DNA from: Cerrena zonata | Taxonomy: Eukaryota; Basidiomycota; Agaricomycetes; Polyporales; Cerrenaceae | NCBI GenBank assembly: GCA_038087015.1 | Contig: JASBNA010000018.1 | Span: 434,001-498,000, forward strand | Reading direction: 5' to 3' | Length of the DNA stretch: 64,000 bases | In this document: in pieces, positions 24,728 through 35,962 of the stretch | Position numbering within the stretch: the first letter of the stretch is position 1 | Layout: every line of letters begins with the position of its first letter | Notes under the pieces: generated by a model | Database searches by the model: none | What the model was told of the DNA's origin: nothing | Seen by the model: only the letters and a program-made list of their open reading frames with translations | Program-made: the position numbers and the translations under genes

Positions 24728-26551
24728 CTACCAAAGGGTGAAGAATGCACAATGCATTGGGATATCCTTCAACTCTTCGCGGTAACGACAGGTGCGCAGT
24801 GATCCATCGTCGCTCACGAGGACAAAGCGCCATTTGCTCCGATCAGATGGGATATTGTTGCATTTCCCGAGGAAGACAGGAAGGTCGACATTGATGTCAT
24901 GACTGTGAGCGACAGTGAACTGGAAAATGTAGAGAACATCATTCCTATGGTCATCTCGATGAAGCATGAAGGAGTCTAAGCCGACCTCAGTCGAGCTCGC
25001 TGGGATGTAATAGTACCCGTGCGATACGGTTGGCGGATCATCGGGTACGTAGACGTAGGGTGTCAAAGCGGGTATGGTAGTAATGTAGGAGGTTGCCTGT
25101 CGGTGCTGGTTTTCCAGAGGTCCTGGAATAGCGCGATGCGAAGTGTGCCACTGATGCTTCGTTTTGGCGTCAGCTTTATCTTCAAGCCACAACATCTTGT
25201 TTATCGTGATAGAGCACCCCTTGGTAAACTTTTGATGCATTTGAGCTTCAAAAAGGGTCCCAATCATCGATCGCGCTGCGGGAATACGTTGGAACTGTCG
25301 ATACAGTGCAACAACTTCTGCTTGCTCGAGAAGAATAAGCTTCAGAACCATCATCTTGCCGACATATGTGGTAATGGGTGTGATAGACACAGCAGGGGGT
25401 GTAAGAAGATCTCGCTTCGCGATGTTGGATTGTCCAATATCAACAGTGCGACGTACAAGGCTAATGCAGTGAGAAGCAAGATGGCTCTGGTTTGGCAAGG
25501 TCTGAGGTTCAAGAATTGACTGATAGGATCTTCCAACATCGGCAACGGCTTCCTGAACCCTAACAACATAGTTGTCCCATTTGTACAGCGAGTAGAAGCA
25601 TATTCTGGGAATAGGGCCATAGTTATAGAATCGCTCGTCAAGAACGTCAGGAGTGAGCGTAGAAGAGTGCCGGGATAAGAGAGCCCTATAAGACCATGTC
25701 AGAAATCAGGCTGTCATAAGATAGGTTGGGCGTAACCACCCTTGCGCAATTTCACGACGGGACCAAGGATTCATATAAATGAGACCGGGATCTCCATCAC
25801 AAGCCGTCCTCAGTCGACCCCAGCGAGCATGATTAGGAGAGGACACAAACACGAGGAGGCTACCCCACATGACCACCCGTTCCGGGAAAGTCGTTGGTGC
25901 CGCAGAGGAGTCTACCACAAGCCAACAGCCTGTAAGGAGGTTTGGATCTACAATATATTGGGGGAGAATCTTGGCGACTCCAGCCTCACAGAACAGATAG
26001 AAGGCTTGATCTGACATGAACACAGCAATGGGTTGCCTTTGCCCTAGGCGTCGTCGGAGGGTGTAATATATAGATACGGTTTTTCCTGCAAATAAAACGG
26101 TAGGAAGAGTATTCAGAGGGAGAGTATAGTTGGGTTACCTACCTATGCCAGGCTGACCAGTCAAGACTATTGAATTCAAATCCCCATCATTGGCACCCTC
26201 GGCCAGCATGTTCTCCCACAAGCCCTCCATGTAGTTGTTAATTGCAACATACTCGGAACGTACCCAGTACTTGTAGTTTTGACGGCTTCGCTGAAGAGAA
26301 GGGAAAGACATTACGTAGGAGCCATCGCAGAAGTCGTCGCGGTCATTGGTTGCGTCTGCTAGGGCAAAACAAGAAGTCGGAAGTTCGTCCCTCTGCCAGA
26401 CTTCAGCGTCGTCGGCCACAGGTTTTCCCCAAGCATTCTTCAGTGCGATTACAAGAGCATCATCTTGTGGAACAACTTCCCATCCCATGCAGGCGGGACC
26501 GAGAAAGGATTCGAAAATTTGTCTATCATCCTGGGTCGAAGTTTCAGTCAT
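24728..26551 (-). CDS. crinkler-like P-loop NTPase-domain protein
   Basis: Three exons (26551-26143, 26085-25740, 25685-24728) give about 570 aa. ATG 26551 is used; the frame upstream has no other ATG. The first intron interrupts the P-loop, and splicing restores a perfect Walker A, GQPGIGKT, near residues 132-139. A hydrophobic Walker B-like strand with acidic end (TGCWLVVDSS) follows near residue 175, then LLVFVSSP. The C-terminal 320 aa is mixed alpha/beta without recognised motifs. This order, with VLTGQPGIGKT then FYLFCEAGV, resembles crinkler (CRN)-type proteins of Agaricomycetes, some of which are nuclear effectors or conflict proteins; that link is inference. The second intron has two possible donors (GTGGTT or GTTACG), both in frame. 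Confidence 0.7.
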
Positions 26552-27722
26552 GGTGGTGGTCTGAGGCAAAACCAGGGATTACTTCAACTTCCAACCCCTC
26601 TGCACGTTAGTCAGCTCACAGCCACTGTGCCAGGCTTCGATCGTTTCTATTGAGTTATTAATAATTATATCAGTATCCTGTCCGGCCAACGACAATACTT
26701 CAACTTGTTTAATGATGATGATAATGATGATACAGTCAAAGCCCTCTTATCCCATACCCCTCCAGTTCTCGTACAGACTTGGAAAACTAGGCAGAAATAT
26801 AGGATCAAAACTATTTGACCCTCTATCCATCCCCGACCAGTACTCAATGAATGACTCTTCGAGCTTGGATGGATACTCGGAATCATTTTCGAAGGTGTGC
26901 ACCTGCGAACTGGAGACCCGCGCCCAGTGCTGAGTGCTTTGCTTAGTGTGTTTCCGAGTTCTTCCTCATGCGAGTCTCCAATTGCATGCATACCGACATT
27001 GTTCTACGACAAAACACCAAGCCAGTCTGTCCTTGTCGCCTCGTAACTACGCCCATAATATATGAGCGATCTCCATTACGAGAAAAATCATGATATTTCT
27101 TCTCGATTAGATTCGTCCTTTATCAGACCTCCATTCAATTCTCGTCGGTTGTGGATGCTTTCGCTGTAACTGAGGAAATATTCGTCGGAGACCACTTTAT
27201 CTTTGCGCGGAAACATCAACGAACAATGACAAGTACAAACCTACGACACATCTAAAGCGGTAGAGCGATGAGGGGATCGTGACGTCGAATCAATCTGCAG
27301 CCTTGGTATGCATTTTCCATGGCTGACATGCTAATTCTTATTTTAAATTTAGGTTTCGAGAGGTTAGCGTTTCTATCGACGCTCAACATCACCGTAAACT
27401 TACGTTACAGCATGTTCTTATAATGGAGCCCTCCGGATACACCCTGCCTCTACCGCATCGTTATCAATCCGAGTCGTCTCATCTTACGCTCACTATTGAC
27501 CGTACCCCCATCGTCCCATAGTTTTGTGGTCAGTTATCCTTTTAAATGCGACAAGATTAATCCTGATACTCTTATATCATACCAGCCGAGGACAGTCAAT
27601 ATTGTCTAAATCTCTCAGTATAGTGAACAAAGTTATCTGCCAATAGGTATGCATCGTCTCGTGCTGGGATGATCATCCCGGGGTATCGTCTCTCAGAACT
27701 GATGCTTCGGTACCCAGTGAAG
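26552..27722. other. intergenic
   Basis: No supported gene. A short ATG/AAT-type microsatellite lies near 26709-26732. A 32-codon ORF at 27423-27521 has no features that support it. Confidence 0.5.
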
Positions 27723-28577
27723 ATGTCGAACAGAACGCCTGTTGCAAATGTACAGACAGGTACCTTCCCTACTACGACCTCGATAATGGAGTCCCAAGAT
27801 AACAAAACCGGTTGTATCTACTTCGGAGGCTTCAATACCACACCACCAAAAATACTTCTAGGTATTAGTACTCTGCATCTCGATATCCCCCACATTCGAT
27901 GCAGTATCTTTAAAGTCTTGCCCTCCCGTGCAGAGATCGCTCTGGAATCACGGGAAGGTACCAGTGGCAATCAATACAATCCTGAATACTCGTGGCTTGC
28001 CATTGCACGAGACGACCCAGACCTTCAATGCGGCAGGTTTGACACCCTAGAAGACCACCTCATGGCACGACCACAGCAGTCGACCGCCCGCCAGATCCGG
28101 TTTGCACGTTCATATTCGTCAGCCCCTCAGGTTGTCGTCTGGCTTGAGGCCGTTTCTACCGACCCTGCGCACAACTGTCGTGTCATTACCAAGGCCACCA
28201 ATATCACTTGTTCAGGCTTCACTATCAATATCGATACGTGGTCGGACACCGAACTCTTATGCGGTACCGCAGCATGGCTAGCGTACTCTGGCAATAGAAA
28301 AGACATCTACAGCGGGACATTTAGTACAGATGATGTCTGCCCGAGCCAGCCACGCCACCAGCATAGTTCGTATGCCCCCTTTGCGGGACGTGAGTTCTGG
28401 AACAAGCCCAAGGTATTCACTGCACTCAATATGCTTAACGCTAGCAACGAAACGGACCTTCGGGTCAAGGCGTACACCAGCAATGTGTCGATGAACGGAT
28501 TGACCTGGAATATCGATAGTTTGGATGATACTATTCTGTATGGTGCTGGAGCAGTTTATGTCGCCTTCGATCAATAG
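27723..28577 (+). CDS. H-type lectin domain protein (three tandem domains)
   Basis: A single exon of 284 aa. Three H-type lectin-like repeats of about 90 aa follow one another: residues ~11-100 (TGTFPT, PPKILLGIS), ~101-195 (CGRFDTLEDH, APQVVVWLEAVSTD, ATNITCSGFTINIDTW) and ~196-284 (SGTFSTDD, KPKVFTALN, TSNVSMNGLTWNIDS, ending in AVYVAFDQ). The PKVxVWLxxxD and N[IV]TxxGFxIxIxTWxDT blocks are typical of the agglutinin/discoidin H-type fold, which binds GalNAc-like sugars. No signal peptide is seen. ATG 27723 is chosen over 27669 because it aligns with the start of the paralogue at 36820, ten residues before the first TG[TI]F. Probably a cytosolic defence or recognition lectin. Confidence 0.85.
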   Translation: MSNRTPVANVQTGTFPTTTSIMESQDNKTGCIYFGGFNTTPPKILLGISTLHLDIPHIRCSIFKVLPSRAEIALESREGTSGNQYNPEYSWLAIARDDPDLQCGRFDTLEDHLMARPQQSTARQIRFARSYSSAPQVVVWLEAVSTDPAHNCRVITKATNITCSGFTINIDTWSDTELLCGTAAWLAYSGNRKDIYSGTFSTDDVCPSQPRHQHSSYAPFAGREFWNKPKVFTALNMLNASNETDLRVKAYTSNVSMNGLTWNIDSLDDTILYGAGAVYVAFDQ

Positions 28578-28904
28578 TGTCGGTAGAAAAGAGGTCTTTA
28601 CAGTTACAACATTTACCACGGATCTTTGCTCCCCACCCAATCACTTCCTCTCAACCGCTCGAACTCAAGGTTTTCCTCATACTGGAATCTTAGCATGTAA
28701 TAGTAGTGATGGCTAAGAGATGTTCTGCGTATAAAACCTGGTTTTTGTATACACAAAATGGAAGAAATTGTCAATGATTAATTATTGGCCAAGAACTGCT
28801 AACAGAATCATCATTTTGAATTTTATTGAGGACTTGGTAACCACACTCTGTTCTCTGCAATAAAAGAAGAAAAATAAAACCCCCTCTCCTTCATCCACTT
28901 GTAG
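28578..28904. other. intergenic, 3' region of the lectin gene
   Basis: AT-rich, with AATAAAA-type poly(A) signals near 28858-28876. No ORF of note. Confidence 0.5.
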
Positions 28905-30060
28905 TCGACCATATGAGGATAGTTACTCCGAGATCCATGAAAAGAACAAGGTGATCCTCGGGTCTTCCGCAGTGTCCGTCATGGTACTTGATCAAGAGAC
29001 AGACAAGGTCGTTGACCACAGCAGATAAGCAGGTTCAGTTTTGAATTTGGATTTCCACGGGACGATGATAAAGTTGTCACAGTTGAACGGCGCATCGAGA
29101 TCGCCTTCGTACCCAACGAAAAAGCCATCAATTTCAGATTGACCGTGAGGGCATAGAATAGCAGCACCACGACACTAGAGATCCAGGAGGAAGTACATAG
29201 CGATAATAGTTGAGTATATCCTCGGCTGATTGTACGAAGTGGGTGAAGTTGACGTGAACATTGTGTGCCCAGGTTCTCAGATTTGATACGATGGGAGAGT
29301 CAGCCTTCTCATCCAGATAACCAGTTAGCTGTTGAACCATCTGCCACAGAGTAACCGGGATCACAACGAGCTCCGTGTCTTCACCACCATCGAGACAAAG
29401 CCCTTCTAGGAAAGAATATTTCGACTTCTTTGGCGGGCGAACGTTAAGAGCAGCCTACTATACAACGTCCCGATCGACCCAGGATCGATAATGTCGGCCT
29501 GCAGGATGAGCTTATCGACTAGAGTTGAAATAGCAGTATCGTAGATGCTGGACTTGTTATTCAAATTATGTGCGGAGACTATCGAAAGAAGGGGTTGCGA
29601 CGGGGATGCTGATTGAACATCTCCACCATCGAGGGAGACGAGTATACGAGCGTGGCGTTGAATAGCCTCATTTTGGAGGAACTTGGAGGTATTTGACTCA
29701 TCGACTAGGTTCAGGAGCAGTCGATGAGAAAATGCAGCAAATACATGGTCTGGGTTTCTTGGATTGAAGGGTCTACCGAACAAAGTGCGGGATACCGCAT
29801 TGAGGAAACTCTCATCTAAGAGCCTATACCAAGACTAGTAGAGATGTATTCAACGCCGCATACATGGAGTTCAAGAAGCAAGAACACACATACCGGTCGA
29901 CCATACGACTTCAGAAACATGATGCGCAAAGCATGTCTCGGTGTCTTGATCTCAGCAGGTACATTGATGTCGAAAGACACGTATGGCCAGGCAGGCAGAA
30001 TCCTTGCTACAAAAAGCACAAGTTTGTCAGCAAGTGTAGGTTTGCTGATGATCATGGTTC
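28905..30060 (-). pseudogene. truncated NTPase-associated family protein, frameshifted
   Basis: The minus strand carries the C-terminal half of a large Agaricomycete family, usually found downstream of a P-loop module. An upstream piece (EIKTPRHALRIMFLKSYGRP) splices in phase 0 (GTATGT..CTAG, 29884-29825) to SWYRLLDESF and GRPFNPRNPDHVFAAFSHR. The frame then breaks near 29420 before the LWQMVQQLTG and VHVNFTHF block, again near 29165 before GAAILCPHGQSEIDGFF, and again near 28985 before PEDHLVLFMDLG. The 5' part with the NTP-binding motif is missing; the VNIxDL gene at 30213 lies where it should be. Three frame changes plus truncation support a pseudogene. Family assignment is from pattern memory, not a search. 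Confidence 0.7.
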
Positions 30061-30212
30061 ACAGTGTTATTTCTTTGATTTTGATGTAAGTAGTATAATG
30101 CTTTTAACGTCGATACGTGAACATACGTAGTAGTGTTCATGAGAGCAATACATTCTGTTTGATTGGTGTATAGTACAAGATTGGCATTGTCTAACGGGAG
30201 CTTAAGCTCAGA

Positions 30213-30944
30213 TCAGCCTACGCGCCTCAATAGTGCCTTAAGCACTCCTCCGGCCAACGGGTGGTTTCGTGGAAAGAACTTCTCCTCCTCCTGAGTGTAC
30301 TCCCGAAGAGCATCAAGGGACTCAAACCGCCCTATGGGAGTGCCGTTCCTGACTGCTTCAAGGAGGTCAACGATATTGACGAACAAATTGCTGAGCTCCT
30401 AATTTATGGCTATATCAACGAGATACGGAAGAATAGGTGTCTGTATGAAACCTACCAAACGACAAGTGTGGATCGTACCAGGGATCGGTGAGATATCCAA
30501 CATTCTGCATAGCCGTTGCCAGGCTTTCAGATCATTGGCGTCGACTCCGAAGGTCTCATTGAAATCCTGCACCATCGCTCTTCGAAGGTCGTCATACACT
30601 TCGTCTTTATGCTCTTTACTTCTCCAGAGCTTTAGGGTTACAGCCAAGCTATTAAACTGTTTCATAATTGGTTGCGTTGAATCGTAGGCGAATTTTTTAT
30701 ACGCCGCGAAGAACGCATCAATATGTGACATTTTAAAAGCTAGACCGGAGGTCGAGGCTACCTGTCGTAGGGTAGGTGGAAGGTTGAGATTGAACGCCAT
30801 GCCACGCACCTTGGGGGCCCTAGCAGTTATTTTCTTATTCTTTTTCTTGGGGGGCCTAGTAGTTCTTTTTTCATTCTTTTTTTTGGGAGGCTTGTGTTTG
30901 CGTCCCTGACGAGGACTTTTCGCCTTGGCCTTACGGGAGGACAT
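30213..30944 (-). CDS. VNIxDL family protein, copy C, Lys-rich N-terminus
   Basis: Two exons (30944-30456 and 30398-30213) join in phase 0 to give 224 aa. The first 60 residues are strongly basic with two tandem copies of RPPKKKN[EK]K, a possible nuclear targeting signal. The family core follows: HIDAFFAAYKKFAYD, AMVQDFNETFG, LKAWQRLCRMLDISPIP, then after the intron LFVNIVDLL, GRFESLDALREYT and a C-terminal FFPRNHPLAGGVLKALLRR. ATG 30944 is chosen because the frame upstream to 31055 has no family match. The fold and function are unknown. All family blocks are intact, so it is likely functional. Confidence 0.8.
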
Positions 30945-31279
30945 GTTTCGCCTTTGTGCTGTAGAGGCGAGTGAGAAGACGGGGATTGATCGTTGGAACG
31001 TATCCAGCGTTATGTATAGCCTAGACTCTGGTCTCGTGAGCGCAGAAGCTAGCATATATCCGGTAACGGTGGGAGCTTAGCATACATGTGCAGTCATCGT
31101 TAAAGCCACACACGTAAAGACCTCTCATACATGGAGTCACGCTAACTGCACAAAGATAGCTATATATAGCCGGCTCTGTGTGTTGTATAAATTGAATAGG
31201 AGCTTTCGATTGAAGCAGTAGCACTTACCATCCACAATACATGATCATATTCTCCTACGTCTCGGGATTTGTGCATGTG
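30945..31279. other. intergenic between two divergently aged family copies
   Basis: No supported gene; presumed upstream region of copy C. Confidence 0.5.
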
Positions 31280-31833
31280 CTGTAATAGTCCAACAAGGAC
31301 ATTCCCCGTTTTCGCATGCTTCAGAGGGAAGTACATTTCGTTGTCGATTGTATTTCCGAAGCTCGGACAACGTTGGGTAGATTATAACTTTTCCCCCTCT
31401 TCTTTTAGCTTCGACGAAATCGATGATATTGACATACTTGCTTTTTACAACCTAGAACATTGTTAGGTTATATATTAATCATTTGAGTAGGATGCTATAC
31501 CTTCTGGCACATCGTCAAAGTATCTGGTGGAGATCGAATGCGCAATGCATTGCATAGACCCCACCAACAAGAGGTATCATTATCGTCGGTTCCATAGAAG
31601 CTGTTGAGCTCTTATACCATCGCAGCCTTGAAGTCTTCCAAAAGCCTCTTTCATATCGCTTTCTTTTTTCTTTCGGCTGCATTCAGATTTAGAGGCTTCC
31701 CTTTCTCAATAACCCTGCACTGGTCCCTTTTCACGTCTACCCTAAGGTTCGTGCCGAGACGTTGAAACTCTCTCATGAGTGGTTCCACGGATCGAATTTG
31801 AACTGAGGATATCGAACAAAGAAATCATTGATT
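31280..31833 (-). pseudogene. VNIxDL family, copy F (broken)
   Basis: The minus strand shows the whole family order in broken frames. DFFVRYPQFKFDP ends at a TGA near 31775. The next frame has EFQRLGTNLRV up to a stop after KKKAI. Another frame has LLEDFKAAMV, a stop, ELNSFYGTDDND and LCNALRIRSPPDTL. The conserved phase-0 intron follows (CQK, GTATAG..TTCTAG), then KYVNIIDFVEAKRRGG. A last frameshift leads to HAKTGNVLVGLLQ. At least three lesions. It sits directly upstream of, and on the same strand as, intact copy C. Confidence 0.8.
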
Positions 31834-32571
31834 GGTGAATTCTTTAACCCTCGGTGTGCGTGCTTGTGTGGGGATAGCGGTAATGTCATTACATATATGT
31901 AAAAGCAGGGGAACGTACACACTTTCGGAGGACTATTTTCCTCATTCCACTTCTGTCGCCCTCTAGATTGCAGGGAGAATCCGTGGCATGGAGGACCAAT
32001 AGAAGGAAGAAGTTTAGTTCCATATAGGAAGTGGTAGCATGGTATTCATGCTCGAGCTATTGGGGGAACAATTGTGGTCGGTGAAGGAGAATACTTTATC
32101 GCGAGGACATAGGGCTGCAGGTGGCTAGTACAACGTGCAAGTGATTTGTGGCATGTGGATAGCTAGGTATGATGTCATTGAGCAAACAAATAAACCAGGA
32201 TAGTTACAATGATTGCGTACCCAGGAGCACTCTCAATATGAAGCCGGAGTGATAGGGAAGCGGTCATCATGTTTAAATTTGTAACTCAGGAAGAGACATG
32301 CCAATCCACATATCCACCTCACCTCACAAACGGCAAGAGCTTACGAGATCACACACCAGAAACGGAGACCTAAATTATGCATAGAAAGCCTGATATAAGA
32401 AAGATGTAAGCTAACACCTTTGGTCAAAGTGTTCTAGGAGAAAACATCGCCTTCGGAACGGACTCAACAGACACTGTTCTGGAGTGGAGAAACGAGGATA
32501 CAATTCCATGCTATGGGATAACAATCTAGAAAGCCGGGGATACGAAAGTCTATATGTGGACTCGGATACGA
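31834..32571. other. intergenic
   Basis: No ORF with support; the transporter gene ends at the right border. Confidence 0.5.
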
Positions 32572-34021
32572 TTACTTTCCGCTGGAAGTCTTGAATAAGA
32601 TAAGACCGCCCAATGCGATCGAGTAGCCTGCCGAAAGAGCATGTCAGCGTTTGAGTCATATGGATGACTAAGAAACAAGGTGGCGGGGACAATACGGCAA
32701 GAAGGATAGAAGATTGGAGTCGCGAGGGTGATTGTCAGGAAATGAGATATAATTAAGCGTGGACTTACCGAGAACCTGTAACGGCGTGATGGGGCTTCCA
32801 AAGAGAAGAACAGAGCCAGAGATGAGGAGGATGTCCTTGAATACACCGGCAAGAGTAAGGACGAGACCGCTGCCGGCGCTGACCAGGAAAACGGCGGCAA
32901 CATTGAGCATGAATGCAACAAGGGCATTGCTCAGGAAGACGAGAGGGCTGCAGATAACGTCCGGATTTATGAGCAAATGGGGTAGCGAAGTAGAAGAACA
33001 GGAGATATGACATACCCGATACGCATGACCTCCATGAATGGAGCAAGACCCTCGGTGAAAGGGAGGATGGCGAGATTGATGAGAGCGCAGACAGGTGCAT
33101 AGTAGTGAAGGGAGACAAGGGGGTCCATCTTGAGGCCGTGCAAGAGAATCTGAATCATAACAAGACGGGATGCCTCGAACTACCCACCCATCATGAGTAA
33201 CAACCAATTGATCAAAACGATATATCACTTACAGCAACAGCAGCAGCCTGTGTCAGGAAACCAATCAAATTGAATCTCAATTCACCTCTCGAGGCAAGGG
33301 CAACGCCAGAGGAAATCATCAGAACGATGACGCCCAATCTCTTGCTTGGCTCTTGAATTCGGAAGGTCCAGGAGATAAGGAGAATGGCTACAGGAGTAAA
33401 GGCCTTGAGCATCTGGATATATGCGACACTGAGATACAGGTAGGCAGTGTTGCTGAGGATGAGAGATGCGGAAAAGAGGAGACCAATGGGCAAAATGGAA
33501 CGAAGGAACATGTCCTTCGTAATGTTGACGTCTTTTGCACCATCGAGAAGGTGGGTTGTACGTTGGAGGATACGGGTACCGATAGCCTGTAAAACAGGAC
33601 AGGATTAGTTTAACTTTGTAGCCAAAGCCGGTCTGTAGCTCCCCATCCTTACTCCCGGCAGATAGGCACAAAGCTACAGAAAAGGTACAAGATGTATATG
33701 ATCGGTGACGGAACTTACCGCGAAAGTCAAATGCCAGGTTACCAGGAAGACAGGGAATCGGAAGGAGAGGGTATTGTACAGATAGTTGTTGTAGATGATG
33801 ACAGACGAGCTAAGCACAATCCATATCGGAATGATAACGGTAGTCGTAAGCTTGGGCTTGCCAGCGGGCTTGGGGATAGAGGCGGAGACAGGGGAGGGTA
33901 GAACGGCTCCCTCGGCGGGTTTCTCGTTGACGTCAAGCATTTGTTGACGCTCCTCGTCGTCGTGGTTGGTGAAAGCAGGCTTCTCGTAGACTCTCTCGGA
34001 TGAGGTCGAAGGCTGGGACAT
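32572..34021 (-). CDS. triose-phosphate-transporter-family nucleotide-sugar/phosphate translocator
   Basis: Five exons (34021-33719, 33586-33233, 33179-33016, 32947-32769, 32627-32572) join in frame to give 351 aa, the usual length of the family. After a 60-residue hydrophilic N-terminus come about ten membrane segments, starting at TTVIIPIWIVLSSSVIIYNN. Family marks include YNNYLYNTLSFRFPVFLVTWHL, SVAYIQMLKAFTPVAILLIS, RLVMIQILLHG, TLAGVFKDILLISGS and the C-terminal LGYSIALGGLILFK. These are drug/metabolite-superfamily transporters of Golgi, ER or similar membranes that exchange sugar phosphates or nucleotide sugars. Substrate cannot be assigned. Confidence 0.93.
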
Positions 34022-35299
34022 GGTAGGAATTGGACAGCGGGTAGTATGGCACGAGAGGGTGATAAGGAGCCCGGAAGCTGAGCAAGTTTGGGGCGGAGGC
34101 GTAAAGGGTGGCTTTAGGGAGCGACAAGGGTGAGATGTGAAGCAGAAAATCGACCAAAGGTCGGTGAGAACGTGAAGATATGCACGGAGGAAGATGGGGG
34201 TTGGCGGTGAAGAAAGAACAAAGCACTTTGGTGCTTGATATTACGACTTATCGTACTTTCCCACGTTTTCTAGATTTTACGAACAGCGAACACACGGTCG
34301 CCGTTTTCCGAACAACTTACATTACTCTCATATCGGGATCGCTTACAGTGTCGTGAAGACAGCCAGGGTCAAGGAAAAGATATGAATTGGCTTGTTCAAG
34401 AGACATCAATACATTACAGTTTGTTTTATGCGGGAAATTTGAATCATGAAAATGACTTTTGTCGAAAAAACCTCCTTCCTGTTACTGCGGGGACTGCGAG
34501 TGTTTTTGCCTTCGACCAAAGGCCGACTCATCGGTGAATACACTGTGACGTCAGGCGTAAAAGTTGTTTGAGCGCGATCCGCTCGCTGTCACCTTCAAAG
34601 AGTTAGTGACACTCTAGTAGTGATCATGATTCAAACGCTCCTGCGGCGTTGCTTACAATCTATCGCAGAGGTTGTTTTGATCAATATGCCATCAGTATGA
34701 ATTGTCTGCTCTTTTTTTGGGGTACATACCGTGATATAATACAGCACTGAGATCGAATTGAGCCGACCGCGAAGACAGCCCACATGCCACCATGAATGAT
34801 ATTGGTATACGTCTTTTGCACAGGAGCCCATTATAGACTACCTGATCAGTCCCAATGGTACACCCGCACGGCATACAGGTTACTGGAGCAACGACTCGCG
34901 TTTCTACAAGAATTTGTGTAAAAAGCCAACATATTGCTTTATTTGAACACTTTGGGGCCCGTGGAGCGAGAAGCACCACAGACATGCTGTACCACCGCGA
35001 AGCATACCCGCTAGCCTGGTGCAGAATGTATCGTAAAAGATGTTTCCAAATCCCACCCTGTTTCGCCTCATAAAGTGGAAAAGAGTTTCTTTTTCGACAG
35101 TGTAGCGTCCGGACGCGACTTATTTGTCATTCAGAAATGAATGGTGTCGGTAGCCAAATGTTAGGAAGTTGGCAAAGAACTTGTCGATCCGGAGGTTGTA
35201 GTCTGTAGAATGTATGATCATGGGTGAGAGTTAAAACTAAGAGATCAAAAGGATCACCTCAACGGAACTTGGAATATCGGATCCAAGTCGTGTTGAATT
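34022..35299. other. intergenic
   Basis: Upstream region of the transporter gene. An 97-codon minus-strand ORF near 34985-34692 is open but has no recognised motif and no partner exon. Confidence 0.45.
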
Positions 35300-35747
35300 T
35301 TAAGAACGGTCGGCCGGGGGTAAATCTAGAATAGACCAAATCATTTCGGAGTGCATGAGCTTACTCCTGTGAAACGAGAAGTATTCAATATACCACTTTC
35401 CAGCGACGTCCGACTTGACGAGGATGATGTGGAAATCGTTACTTGCATAGTGCCAACTCCTCGTCACTGGACGAGATAACGGTGACATCATTAGGATTAT
35501 ATCTTGCACAATGTCAGCTGGTTAAGCCTATTATAGTCATGTACATCGTACGGCGAAACATTGCCAGGTTGTTACACACGGCACACCAGCCCGCTTTCGA
35601 GGTACCTATATCAGCGGAAATAGAGATATCTTGATGGGTCCTAATATGACGATGGCACTTACCACCAGGTTCACTACACTTCGCCTTCATTGGAGGAGAC
35701 AGGGCGGCTTGAAGGTAGAACTTCTTTGTCGGTAACGAGTTCATCAT
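35300..35747 (-). CDS. possible small gene, unrecognised
   Basis: Two minus-strand open pieces look coding. One starts at ATG near 35747 or 35744 (NSLPTKKFYLQAALSPP, with Cys-rich KCSEPGGKC and WCAVC downstream). A second at 35509-35300 contains HYASNDFHIILVKSDV and GKWYIEYFSFH. They could be exons of one small protein, but I could not join them in frame with confidence, and neither resembles a family I know. It may be a relic. Confidence 0.25.
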
Positions 35748-35962
35748 TCTTAGAGGATATCCTATTTAGAGAGGGTTTTAGTATGTGACAGAAGTCGAAG
35801 GCTGGCGTGTACGGCTTAGACAGCGATATATGGTAATTAGAGTCGAGCAACATGTCGGAATCAATTTATGGGTGATCGAAAACACTTAGCTACGAGATCA
35901 GCACCCTTCGACGTCCCAACCCCTTCCTTTTGACCCCTCTCAGCAGGATCTAAATGACGAAG

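Noticed and set aside
1..25000. LTR retrotransposon or transposase remains
   Set aside because: No reverse transcriptase, integrase or DDE transposase motifs were seen in any open frame, and no pair of direct long terminal repeats was noticed.
29804..30130. Open plus-strand frame with CLDLSRYIDVERHVWPG and Cys-rich end
   Set aside because: The minus strand over the same bases splices in phase into the NTPase-family pseudogene, so the plus frame is a shadow.
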